DNA from: Anaerolineae bacterium | GTDB lineage: Bacteria > Chloroflexota > Anaerolineae > 4572-78 > J111 | NCBI GenBank assembly: GCA_022071955.1 | Contig: JAJVIM010000011.1 | Location: forward strand, 186,001-250,000 | Reading direction: 5' to 3' | Length of the DNA: 64,000 nt | In this document: piece by piece, positions 24,251-32,293 of the stretch | Layout: every line of letters starts with the position of its first letter | How positions within the stretch are numbered: position 1 is the first letter of the stretch | The notes under the pieces: generated by a model | The model's database searches: none | What the model saw: only the letters and a program-made list of their open reading frames with translations | Told to the model about the DNA's origin: nothing | Position numbers and translations under genes: made by a program

Positions 24251-25822
24251 TTAAGGTTGGATAATCCGGTACACGGTCATATTATCGCCGCCGAGCTGCC
24301 GCGCCCAGGGCGAATCGGTGACAAACTGGCGGCTGAGCGCGGGATTCTGGCTGAGCTGCGGATACCACGACGGGAACGTGACCAGATATTCCGCGCCATA
24401 AGCCTGCATAAAATGCCACAGGGCTGCCTGATCCCGAATGATGGGGATGACTTCCGGCGTGACCAGCCCGGCCAGGTCGATGAGCGGGCGGCGGCTAAAG
24501 TAGCCAATCGCGCCGATATCGTGGGCGGCAACAACCGCATCCGGCGGCGTATTGAGGTGAAGCCAGCGCGCCGCAGCCACCATTTCGGTTTCAATAAAAC
24601 GGACATCGCGGCCATAAGCCTGCGCCCCCACGCCCACAAACAGCACCACCAGCAGCCCCAGCGAAACCACCAGCGCCCGGCTCGCCACCCGCCGCGGCAG
24701 CCCCGCTTTTTGCGGCGCGGCTACCAGCCGGGCCGTCCCCCACACTCCCAACAACACCACCCAAATAATGACCGGCATCTGGTAGCGGCCGTGTTGGTAG
24801 GTGACCGGCAGCCGCAGCGCGTACAGCAGCAAATAGCCCGGCCACCACACCCAGATAAACCAGAGTTCGCCCCGCCGTTCTGTAACGCTGAGCCAGGCGG
24901 CAAAGGCCAGGCCGGGCAACAGCAAAAGCTGTGGGCCAATAAAAATCACCCGGAAGACGCCCTGCACGGTTTCAACCGGCGGGCCAAAATTGCCAAACAA
25001 GCGCCACCAGAGCGGAAAATCACGCAGAATCTGGCCGTATTCGGCCTGTTTGGCGTAAAATGTACTGGGGAAGGGCATGCCCGTGAGTCGCAGGTGAAAC
25101 AACACATACGGCCCCAGCAGCAGCGCCGCGCCCACGCCGATGGCCAGCCAGCGGGCCAGCAACCAGCCCCAACCTGGCCGCGGCGATTGCCGCCGCCAGC
25201 GCCAGGCCAGGTCAAGCCCCAGCAAGCCCACCAGCCCCGCGCCTTCGGGCCGGGTGAGAATGAGCAGGCCGCCGATCAACCCCAGCCGCAACGCCCGGCG
25301 GGCAGAAATCGGCTGGGCCGACAGGTAATGTTCCACCAGCAGCGCCGATAGCCAGACAAACAGCATCGTTTCCATGCCGGATACCGCCGCCCAAACCAGA
25401 TGCCACTCCAGCAGACAAAACAAGCCGGCCCACAGCCCCACCGCCGGCCGCCGCGGGAAAAGCCGTTGCGCCAGCCGGTTCACCGTCCAGCCGGTCAAGC
25501 CCAAAAAGAGGATGCCCAGGCCGTATGTCCAGGCCCGGTAAGGCAGGCGCAGCCAGTAGCCCGCCCCCAGCAACAGCGACCACAGCGGCGCGGTTGAGCC
25601 GGCGCTTGGCACGCCGGTAACAAACGCCAGTTGGCCGGATTCGGCCAGATTGCGGGCGTAAGTCTGGTGAATCCAGGCGTCGTCCAGCGGAAAGCCCACG
25701 TAGCCGTAGCCCCAGGCCGACACCGCCAGATAAAACAACCCGGCCACCACGGCCAATCCCAGCCAAACCGGCAGATTTGATTTTCGATTTTCGATTTTCG
25801 ATTTTCGATTAGGCAGGTTCAA
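24251..25822 (-). CDS. GT-C-like polytopic membrane glycosyltransferase with repeat-derived N-terminus
   Basis: About 523 residues with roughly ten membrane helices. The first luminal loop has PLDDAWIHQTYARNLAESGQ and GSTAPLWSLLLGAGY, the acidic motif and TSPLW-like pattern of GT-C enzymes related to AftB/PMT. The C-terminal soluble part has VAAHDIGAIGYFSRRPLIDLAGL. Such enzymes transfer sugars from polyprenyl phosphate donors on the outer face of the membrane. The apparent start is a TTG inside a heptamer array, giving the odd leader NRKSKIENRKS. There is no clear ribosome binding site, so the true start may be a few codons further in. It is the last gene of the long minus-strand membrane cluster. 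Confidence 0.75.
   Translation of the reverse strand: MNLPNRKSKIENRKSNLPVWLGLAVVAGLFYLAVSAWGYGYVGFPLDDAWIHQTYARNLAESGQLAFVTGVPSAGSTAPLWSLLLGAGYWLRLPYRAWTYGLGILFLGLTGWTVNRLAQRLFPRRPAVGLWAGLFCLLEWHLVWAAVSGMETMLFVWLSALLVEHYLSAQPISARRALRLGLIGGLLILTRPEGAGLVGLLGLDLAWRWRRQSPRPGWGWLLARWLAIGVGAALLLGPYVLFHLRLTGMPFPSTFYAKQAEYGQILRDFPLWWRLFGNFGPPVETVQGVFRVIFIGPQLLLLPGLAFAAWLSVTERRGELWFIWVWWPGYLLLYALRLPVTYQHGRYQMPVIIWVVLLGVWGTARLVAAPQKAGLPRRVASRALVVSLGLLVVLFVGVGAQAYGRDVRFIETEMVAAARWLHLNTPPDAVVAAHDIGAIGYFSRRPLIDLAGLVTPEVIPIIRDQAALWHFMQAYGAEYLVTFPSWYPQLSQNPALSRQFVTDSPWARQLGGDNMTVYRIIQP
25779..25810. repeat. Heptamer array GATTTTC, 4.5 units, overlapping a gene start
   Basis: Four and a half perfect GATTTTC units. 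On the minus strand they encode the leader NRKSKIENRKS of the GT-C-like protein. Confidence 0.85.
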
Positions 25823-25860
25823 TATTTAAATCGCCCCACATTTTTGCAGGCAGTCATTTA

Positions 25861-25945
25861 TCGCACCTGCACTGCGACCGAAGGGAGAGCAGGCGCAAGT
25901 GTTACTTGCTTCTTGCGAATGACAAATGACCAATGACGAATGACC
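25861..25945. repeat. CACTTGCGCCTG-type repeat followed by a GACnAAT heptamer array
   Basis: The stretch 25861-25905 contains CACCTGCACTGCG and AGGCGCAAGTG, the two halves of a repeat also seen at 10756-10779 and 34564-34590, here split by GACCGAAGGGAG. It is followed at 25915-25945 by units GACAAAT, GACCAAT, GACGAAT. The gap 25823-25991 has no gene. Confidence 0.6.
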
Positions 25946-25991
25946 GCGTGTTCAGATTTTTGGGATAATTATTTTCTTGGGAATCCCGCAC

Positions 25992-27638
25992 TCACCGATC
26001 TACCTGAAAAATAACCACATCGCCCAGGCGTTCCACAATCGTCAATCCCGCCGCCGATTCTGGCCGGGCGAACACCTCGGCCAGGGGCGCGGGCCGGTTG
26101 CTGTCCAGTACCAGATACCGCACCCCGTAACGCCGGGCCGCCTGCAGCGTAATGTCCAGATTTTCGTTGGGTACCACCACGCTCGGCCCGCCGCCGTGAT
26201 AACGATAGGCCGGCGGGTTGCCAATCATCACCACCGCGGTAGCATCGTGCGCCATCACCCAGGCCGCGATGGCCGGATAAGCGGCGTCGGCGCCGTTCCA
26301 GGCGTTGTTTTTGAGCACGCGCTGGTTGTACAAAAACAGGCTCAAAGTGACGGCTATCGCAACCAACCCAACGCCAAATACCTGCCGGGCGCTGTTGGCC
26401 CGCCAGCCGCGCCGCCGGGCCGCCACCCACCCCACAACCACTTCCAAACCGATGGCCGTCGTGGCGTAAATTACCGGCAGCAGCGCCGCCCCGGAATGGA
26501 ACAGCCCGCCCCGCGCGCCGGGAAACGGAAAAACAAGGGTCATCACCGCCAGCAGCAGCCCGGCATACAGCGCATTGAGCTGCACCGCCCCGCGCCGCCG
26601 CAAATGCCAGCCGCCCACCAGCGCCAGCGGCAGCAGAATAATCATCCCCCACACCGCCAGCACCGTTTGCAAATTGACCATTAACGCCCACCAGCGCCCG
26701 GCCAGCACCGGCCCCAGCCCCGCCGCCAACAACGTCGCCGGCGAGTGCTCACGCCCGTAACTGAACAGGTCATCGTAACTGGCCAGCCAGATAGTCTGCG
26801 AGCCGGCCACCGGCAGCGGCGCGCCGGCCACCTGCCAGTTGCGCCAAAACCAGGGCAGCATCACCAGCAGATAGCCGAGCAGCGGCAACACCAAAATTCG
26901 CAATTCGTAATTCGTAATTCGTAATTTTTTATGCGTTGCACGTTGCGTGTTGCGTGTTGCAGATCGTACCAACTGCACCAGCAAAAATAATTCAATACTG
27001 ACGAAAATGAGCACGCCATCGGCGCGGGTCAGATGGGCCAGCCCGGCCAGCAGACCGGCAAAAAACAAGGATGAAGGCGGAAGGCAGAAGGCGGAAAAAT
27101 TCATCCTTCCGCCTTCAACTTTGATCCTTTCGCTTTCGCTGGCCAGCAGCAGCGCCAGCGAGCCGGTCACCCCAAACAGGGCAAAGCTATCGATAGCGGT
27201 CCAGTAGGGAAAATAAAAGCCGCTGAAAATGGCCAGCAATCCGGCCAGCCAGGCGTGCCAGCGCCGCCCGCCCAGCGCGATGGCCGAATAAGCCGCCAGC
27301 GGGGCCAACAGCGCCGACACCAGCACAAACCCGATCTGCGCCGCGCGGTAGTTATCGCCGCCCAACAGCATCCCTGCCGCGGCCAGCAGCGAGGTTAGCG
27401 GCGGCCAATACAGGTGGCTCGGCTGCGGCGGCGAGCCGGGATTGCCCAGATAATTCCAAACAAAATCCTCAACAAAACCGCGCCCCTGAGCCAGATTTTG
27501 CCCGGTAACAGTGTAATAGGCCGCATCCATATAATTGGGCTGCTGCTGCGGCCAGGCCGCCAGCCCCCGCACCAGCAGCGCCAGCGTCAACAGCCAGATA
27601 TAATCTGATTTTTTGCTGTTCACGACCACGTTTTTCAT
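25992..27638 (-). CDS. GT39/GT-C family membrane glycosyltransferase carrying in-frame heptamer insertions
   Basis: 548 residues, polytopic. The first loop has NYMDAAYYTVTGQNLAQGRGF and HLYWPPLTSLLAAAGML, with the acidic residue and P-L-x-S pattern of GT-C enzymes. The C-terminal part is soluble (VVMIGNPPAYRYHGGGPSVVVPNENLDI). Two internal segments are encoded by heptamer repeats and look foreign: SESERIKVEGGRMNFSAFCLPPSS (from 27069-27140) and RSATRNTQRATHKKLRITNYELRI (from 26896-26962). Both lie between membrane helices and keep the frame. The ATG directly abuts another heptamer array and has no Shine-Dalgarno sequence. The enzyme may still fold if the inserts are in loops. Confidence 0.75.
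   Translation of the reverse strand: MKNVVVNSKKSDYIWLLTLALLVRGLAAWPQQQPNYMDAAYYTVTGQNLAQGRGFVEDFVWNYLGNPGSPPQPSHLYWPPLTSLLAAAGMLLGGDNYRAAQIGFVLVSALLAPLAAYSAIALGGRRWHAWLAGLLAIFSGFYFPYWTAIDSFALFGVTGSLALLLASESERIKVEGGRMNFSAFCLPPSSLFFAGLLAGLAHLTRADGVLIFVSIELFLLVQLVRSATRNTQRATHKKLRITNYELRILVLPLLGYLLVMLPWFWRNWQVAGAPLPVAGSQTIWLASYDDLFSYGREHSPATLLAAGLGPVLAGRWWALMVNLQTVLAVWGMIILLPLALVGGWHLRRRGAVQLNALYAGLLLAVMTLVFPFPGARGGLFHSGAALLPVIYATTAIGLEVVVGWVAARRRGWRANSARQVFGVGLVAIAVTLSLFLYNQRVLKNNAWNGADAAYPAIAAWVMAHDATAVVMIGNPPAYRYHGGGPSVVVPNENLDITLQAARRYGVRYLVLDSNRPAPLAEVFARPESAAGLTIVERLGDVVIFQVDR
26896..26962. repeat. Composite heptamer array inside a gene (ATTCGTA then GTTGCGT)
   Basis: Units ATTCGCA, ATTCGTA x3 (26896-26923), a short spacer, then GTTGCAC, GTTGCGT x2, GTTGCAG (26935-26962). 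It is read in frame on the minus strand as NTQRAT-type and ITNYELR-type peptide. Confidence 0.85.
27069..27140. repeat. Heptamer array GAAGGCG / TCATCCT inside a gene
   Basis: Units GAAGGCG, GAAGGCA, GAAGGCG, GAAAAAT, followed by TCATCCT, TCCGCCT, TCAACTT, TGATCCT, TTCGCTT. The two halves are roughly inverted relative to each other, so they could form a hairpin. Confidence 0.7.
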
Positions 27639-27640
27639 TT

Positions 27641-27727
27641 ACGAATTACGAATGACGAATTACGAATTACGAATTACGAATGAACGAATCAGCGAGTCAT
27701 CCTTCATCCTTCATCCTTCTGCCTTCT
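27641..27727. repeat. Composite heptamer array ACGAATT / ATCCTTC between two genes
   Basis: Six ACGAATT/ACGAATG units, one slipped unit, then ATCCTTC x3 and TGCCTTC. The array fills the whole gap between the start codon at 27638 and the stop codon at 27727, with no room for a separate promoter or ribosome binding site. Confidence 0.85.
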
Positions 27728-29805
27728 CACAACCTGTCCAATGCCGATTGAACTTCCACCGCCGCCGGCTCAATGGCCAGCAGCCGCCGGTAAACAGCCG
27801 CCGCGCGATCCACTTCACCGGCCTGTTGCAGCGCCTGCCCCTCGGCCAACGTCAGCGCGATGAGCCGGGCCGTGGGCAGCACCGGCCGCAAACAGGGCAG
27901 CCGGCTGGCCGGCAGCGGTCGCCGCCGGGCCACTTCGGTGGCGTAGCGCCCCTCATTTGGCGATGGAGCCGTGGCCGCGGCAAATTCGCGCTCCAGCGCC
28001 GGAATATCGGCGGGCAGGGGCGCGGTGGGCGGAGTCACCTGTTTGGCCAGCGCGGCCCGGGCCGGTGTTGCCTGCCAAAAACCGGCGGCGGCAAAATCCG
28101 GCTGGGCGGCCAGCACGGCGGCAAATTCCTGCGCCGCCCCGGAGTCATCGCCCATTTGCTCCAACATTTCACCCAGCGCCAGCCGGACGGTCAGGTTGGT
28201 GAGTTCCAACTGCCTGGCCTGCTCCAATTCCCGGATTGCAGCGGCGGGCTGGCCGTCTGCGTGCAGCAGGCAGGCCAGATTGGCGTGATCGATGGCCAGC
28301 CGGTCAACTGTGGCCAGCGCCGCCCGATACAGCTCGATGGCTTGCCGGCGAGCCGACTCATCCCGGCTGGCGGCCATCCCCAACGCAAAGGCCAGTTGGC
28401 GCTGAAAAAAAGGGTTGTCCGGGGCAAAAGCGCGAACATCGGCCAACTGCCGGGCCGCGCCGGCCCAATCATTTTGCCCGGCGGCGCTGACCGCCTGATT
28501 GTAGCTGCTGATATTTTGCCCCCCCCGCCATCCGAGCGCAAACAGCACGGCCAGCCCCACCAGCGCCGCCGCCGCAACTGGCCGGCCCCAACTGCGGGCG
28601 GACTCGGCCGGCGAAGCCAGCCAAAAACCGGCCAGCACCGCCACCAGCAGCATAATCGCCGGATATTTGAGCTGGGAATCGACCAGATTGTGGGCGGCGA
28701 ACCCCAGCAGGCCGGCGGCGCAGGCCAGCGGCAGCACATCGACGGGCCGGGCAACATCGCGCCACAGCCGCCGCGCCGCCGCCAGCAGCAGCCAGCCCAA
28801 CCCCGCCGCGCCGAGCAGCCCGGTTTCGGCGACAAACGTCAGGTACAAATTATGGGCATCGGGCCAGATTTGATCCAGCGTCAGCGGCTGCTGGAGCAGC
28901 GCCTGCCCCAGCGCGCCCGGCCCCACGCCAAACAACGGGTGGGCCTGCCACGCCCGCAACGCGCCGAGCATCACCTGCTGGCGGATATCGACGCCATCAT
29001 TCAGCCCGCGCAGGCCCAACCCCAGCGCCAACAGCCCGCCCACCAGCAGCAGACCGGCGCCGGCCAGCGCCCACTGCCAGCGGCGGGCGAACGCGCCACC
29101 GGCCGCCCGAAACCAGCTCAGGCCGAAAAAGCCGCCGGCCACCACCAGCGCCAGCAACCCGCCCCGCGATTGGGTGAGCAGCAGCGCGGCCACCAGCAGC
29201 AGCGCCCAGCCGCCGAGCGCAATTTTCAGCAGCGGGTTTTTGGCCGCGCCGAGCCGGGCCAGCCCCAGCGGAAAAACCAGCGCCAAAAAGCTGGCCATCG
29301 TATTGGGATTACCCAACACCGACAGCCGGGGCAGGCCCGCCGCCGGATCGGTGAGCCACCACCACAATTGCAGCCCGCCAAAAGCCAGCACCAAACCGGC
29401 AACCAGTACAATGGCATTGATTGCCAGTTCCGTGAACCAGCGCCGGCGGCCAAAATCGGCGGCGGCGTAAAACGCGGCCAGGTACATGCCCCAAAACACC
29501 AGCGTTTCGTGGCTGTACACCGGATTTTGCGAAAAGAACGCGGCCAGCCCCGCCGCCACGGCCAGCAGCAGCAGCGGCCCATCGAGTGGAGTGCGCGGCA
29601 GCCGCTCCCGGCCCAGCAGCCGCCAGCCCAGCCACAGGCCAATCAGCCCGGTCATCACCAGCAGCGTGTTGCGCCGCCAAACGGCATCGAAAATACCCTG
29701 CGCCGTTTGCCCGCCAATAAACGTAAAAAACACAAAAAAGAGCAGCAGCCCCAACTGGACGGCGGTAATTTTTAACGGTGAGCGGCGGAAAATTTGGCTG
29801 GTCAT
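27727..29805 (-). CDS. O-antigen ligase/polymerase-like membrane protein with C-terminal TPR repeats (copy 1)
   Basis: 692 residues. About eleven membrane helices hold the Wzy_C/WaaL region with QSRGGLLALVVAGGFFG and the periplasmic loop motif GVGPGALGQALL...DAHNLYLTFVAETGLLGA (H-N-x-Y-L). From about residue 430 the chain is soluble and Ala-rich with TPR-like repeats (QAIELYRAALATVDRLAIDHANLACLLHADG and others), ending AAAVYRRLLAIEPAAVEVQSALDRL. Such proteins join lipid-linked glycans to an acceptor or polymerise them outside the membrane. It is a tandem paralogue of the next gene, sharing the FTFIGG start region and LP-T-LD motif, and overlaps it by 4 bp. The Pro/Gln-rich frame on the opposite strand is its shadow. 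Confidence 0.85.
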   Translation of the reverse strand: MTSQIFRRSPLKITAVQLGLLLFFVFFTFIGGQTAQGIFDAVWRRNTLLVMTGLIGLWLGWRLLGRERLPRTPLDGPLLLLAVAAGLAAFFSQNPVYSHETLVFWGMYLAAFYAAADFGRRRWFTELAINAIVLVAGLVLAFGGLQLWWWLTDPAAGLPRLSVLGNPNTMASFLALVFPLGLARLGAAKNPLLKIALGGWALLLVAALLLTQSRGGLLALVVAGGFFGLSWFRAAGGAFARRWQWALAGAGLLLVGGLLALGLGLRGLNDGVDIRQQVMLGALRAWQAHPLFGVGPGALGQALLQQPLTLDQIWPDAHNLYLTFVAETGLLGAAGLGWLLLAAARRLWRDVARPVDVLPLACAAGLLGFAAHNLVDSQLKYPAIMLLVAVLAGFWLASPAESARSWGRPVAAAALVGLAVLFALGWRGGQNISSYNQAVSAAGQNDWAGAARQLADVRAFAPDNPFFQRQLAFALGMAASRDESARRQAIELYRAALATVDRLAIDHANLACLLHADGQPAAAIRELEQARQLELTNLTVRLALGEMLEQMGDDSGAAQEFAAVLAAQPDFAAAGFWQATPARAALAKQVTPPTAPLPADIPALEREFAAATAPSPNEGRYATEVARRRPLPASRLPCLRPVLPTARLIALTLAEGQALQQAGEVDRAAAVYRRLLAIEPAAVEVQSALDRL

Positions 29806-32267
29806 TGGCCAGAGTCAACGTTTAAAGTGGCCGGCGAGAAAAAATCGTCCTGCCCGGCCAGCCAACTGCGAACAGAATCGGCCTCTTCCGGCTGGTCGCT
29901 GGTTTGATACAGTTGAATTAACGCCAGCGCCGGCTCAATCTGCCCGGCTCCGGCCAGCCGCACAAGCTGCGGCGCCGGCTCGTTGCCGGCCAGCCGGCCG
30001 TAAATGATCACCTCGATATTTTCCGGCTGGCTGAGCAGCAGCGCCTGCCGGTACGCGGCAACGGCCGCGGCCAGATTATTCTGCTGTTGGTAAAGCTGAC
30101 CCAGCGGATAATAGGCCCGGCTGTCGCCCAGAAAAACGGCCGTTTTGAGCAGCCGCTCGGCCGTGGCCGCGTCGCCGGTCAGCCGGGCGAGCTGGCCGCG
30201 CCCAAAATAATCGTGCGGCGGTAAAGTGGCGGTCAGCGCGGCCGCAACCGCCGGATCGAGGGGGTGATGCTGGCGCAGCGCCAGCTCCAGTTGGGCCATT
30301 TGCCCGGACGGCTCGTCCGCCGCGCCGGGGACAGCCAGCAGTTGGGCCAACGCCTCGTCATCGCGCCGGGCCAGATAGATGCCGATTAGCGCCGACCGGC
30401 CGGCCACCGACTCGGCGGCGGCCAGCACCGCCGGCCAGTGTTCGGCGCGGGGCGGCTGTTGCCAAAATGGCGAAGCCGCCAGCCCCGTTGACGCGCCGAG
30501 GGCGTGGCCGTAAGCCCGGGCCGCGGACTCCCAGTTGGCCTGCTGCTCAAAAAAATAGCCCAGATTCAGCCAGTATTGGGGATCGCTTTCAACAGCCACC
30601 GTGCGGGTCAGCAAATCGATGGCTTCAGTTTGCTGGCCGTTTTGCCACAGCAGCGCCGCCAGATTGGCCGAATTCAACCCCAAAATTGGCTCCCGGGCCA
30701 GGCCGGTTTGGTAATGATCAATCGCTGCCTGCCGCAGGGCGACATCGCCGCTTTGATGGGCCAGCCGGGCTTCGAGCAGAGCCAGCCGGAACAGCCGCAG
30801 CGCCAGCGCCGGATCGAGTTGGTAGGCCTGTTCGGCTTCAGCCACGGCCTCGGGCAGATTGCCGGCCTGCTCGCGTCGAAAGGTGCTTTCGTAGTGCCAG
30901 TCGGCCCGAGCCAGCCACAGCCAGCCGGCCAAACTCGCCAGCAGCACGGCCAGGGCCAGCCCCGCCGGAGCCAGTTTGAGCCGGCCGAGATGCTCAATTT
31001 TGAGCGGCGCGACCACGCCGGCCAGCAGCGCCATCGTGACCAAAATGTTGGGCGTGGCGGCGTAACTGTCGGCCAGCAACTGCACGGCCAGCCCCGCCAG
31101 CGCCGCCCCCAGCCCAATCAGCCGGATTTTGGCCGCCGGCGTAGTCAGCCTCCGCCAGTGCGCCAGCCAACTCCGGGCGGTGAAATAATAGAGAGTCGCG
31201 CCGGCCAGCAAGCCGACCAGCCCCAGTTCGGCGGCGGTGTTGAGGTAAATGTTGTGGGCCGACCCCACCTGCTGCCGCGGCAGGGTGCTGTCGTTCAGCC
31301 GCAGCAGCGCCCGGCCAAAATTGCCCGGCCCAACCCCCAGCAGCCACTCCTGCTGAAAAATTTGGAGCGCCGCCTGCCACAAATTAAACCGAAAACCGAT
31401 GCTGTAAGTGCGCTGGGTAAAGGCTCGCACCAGCCACCAGCCGGCCAGCACAATCACCAGCAGCAGCACCAGCAGCGCGGCCCAGCGCTGCCAGCGCGGC
31501 TGGCCGGCCCACTGCTGCCGCAGCCGCGCGCCTTGCTGGCGATAAACCACCAGCCAGCCCGCCAGCAACAGCAACAGCGATACCCCCAGCCCAATCACAC
31601 CCGTGCGGGAAAAAGTTAAAATCTCAACCGGCACGGCCAGCGCCAGCCACACCAGCAACGCCGGCCGGTTTTGGTCGCGGCGGGGCAGGCTGATGACCAG
31701 CGCCAGCGCCGGGGTGATCAGCAGCGACAGGTAATTGGCCAGCGGCGTCGAGCCGTTGAGGGTGATGTTGAGCCGGTAGATCACCGGCGGGAGGGGCTGA
31801 CGCCAGCCGCCCACCTCGAACCAGCCCATTGCAAAGGGGCCAACGCCGGCATACCAGGCCGCAAACTCGGCCAGCCCAACCAAACAGACCACAGCCGAAG
31901 CCATGTAAAAGGCCCAGACCAGTTTGGGCGTGTAACCGCGACGGGCCAGATCGACGAGCAGATAAAAGGCCAGCACGTGCGCCAGCGATAGCCACAGGCT
32001 TTCAAAGCTGAAACGCGCCGACTGGCCAAAAATCGCGCTGAGCAGGCCGGCGGCCAGGTACAGCCCCAGCGCCGCATCCAGCGACGTGTGCGGCAGGCCG
32101 AGTTGCTGTTTCAGCCGCCAGATCAGCCAGCCGCCCAGCAACCCGGTAACGATAATCTGATTGGCTACGCGCAAAAAATAATGGAGCTGGCTGTAAAATG
32201 TACCGCCAATAAACGTAAAATAGAGAATGACCGCCAGCAGGACAAAATCAAATTTGGTAAGTTTCAT
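29802..32267 (-). CDS. O-antigen ligase/polymerase-like membrane protein with long TPR tail (copy 2)
   Basis: 821 residues. An O-antigen ligase-type membrane domain (about residues 1-440) has TFSRTGVIGLGVSLLLL and the loop motif GVGPGNFGRALLRLND...GSAHNIYLNTAAELGLVG. A soluble tail of about 370 residues follows, with TPR-like units (AVAEAEQAYQLDPALALRLFRLAL, AIDLLTRTVAVESDPQYWLNLGYFFEQQANW, AVAAYRQALLLS). The tail probably faces the outside and could bind acceptor proteins, as in pilin or protein O-oligosaccharyltransferases of this superfamily (inference). It is upstream of copy 1 with a 4-bp overlap, which indicates translational coupling. Its start follows the next gene upstream by 26 bp. 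Confidence 0.85.
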   Translation of the reverse strand: MKLTKFDFVLLAVILYFTFIGGTFYSQLHYFLRVANQIIVTGLLGGWLIWRLKQQLGLPHTSLDAALGLYLAAGLLSAIFGQSARFSFESLWLSLAHVLAFYLLVDLARRGYTPKLVWAFYMASAVVCLVGLAEFAAWYAGVGPFAMGWFEVGGWRQPLPPVIYRLNITLNGSTPLANYLSLLITPALALVISLPRRDQNRPALLVWLALAVPVEILTFSRTGVIGLGVSLLLLLAGWLVVYRQQGARLRQQWAGQPRWQRWAALLVLLLVIVLAGWWLVRAFTQRTYSIGFRFNLWQAALQIFQQEWLLGVGPGNFGRALLRLNDSTLPRQQVGSAHNIYLNTAAELGLVGLLAGATLYYFTARSWLAHWRRLTTPAAKIRLIGLGAALAGLAVQLLADSYAATPNILVTMALLAGVVAPLKIEHLGRLKLAPAGLALAVLLASLAGWLWLARADWHYESTFRREQAGNLPEAVAEAEQAYQLDPALALRLFRLALLEARLAHQSGDVALRQAAIDHYQTGLAREPILGLNSANLAALLWQNGQQTEAIDLLTRTVAVESDPQYWLNLGYFFEQQANWESAARAYGHALGASTGLAASPFWQQPPRAEHWPAVLAAAESVAGRSALIGIYLARRDDEALAQLLAVPGAADEPSGQMAQLELALRQHHPLDPAVAAALTATLPPHDYFGRGQLARLTGDAATAERLLKTAVFLGDSRAYYPLGQLYQQQNNLAAAVAAYRQALLLSQPENIEVIIYGRLAGNEPAPQLVRLAGAGQIEPALALIQLYQTSDQPEEADSVRSWLAGQDDFFSPATLNVDSGQ

Positions 32268-32293
32268 GCAATACCGTTTTCAGGTTTTGAGTA

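Noticed and set aside
27613-29775. 720-codon open frame on the plus strand, rich in Pro, Gln, Arg and Gly
   Set aside because: It is antisense to the well-supported O-antigen ligase/TPR gene at 27727-29805. Long open antisense frames come from the GCC/GGC-rich codon use, and the peptide is low-complexity without recognisable domains.
30504-31619. 371-codon plus-strand open frame rich in Gln and Pro
   Set aside because: Antisense shadow of the second O-antigen ligase gene; no motif.
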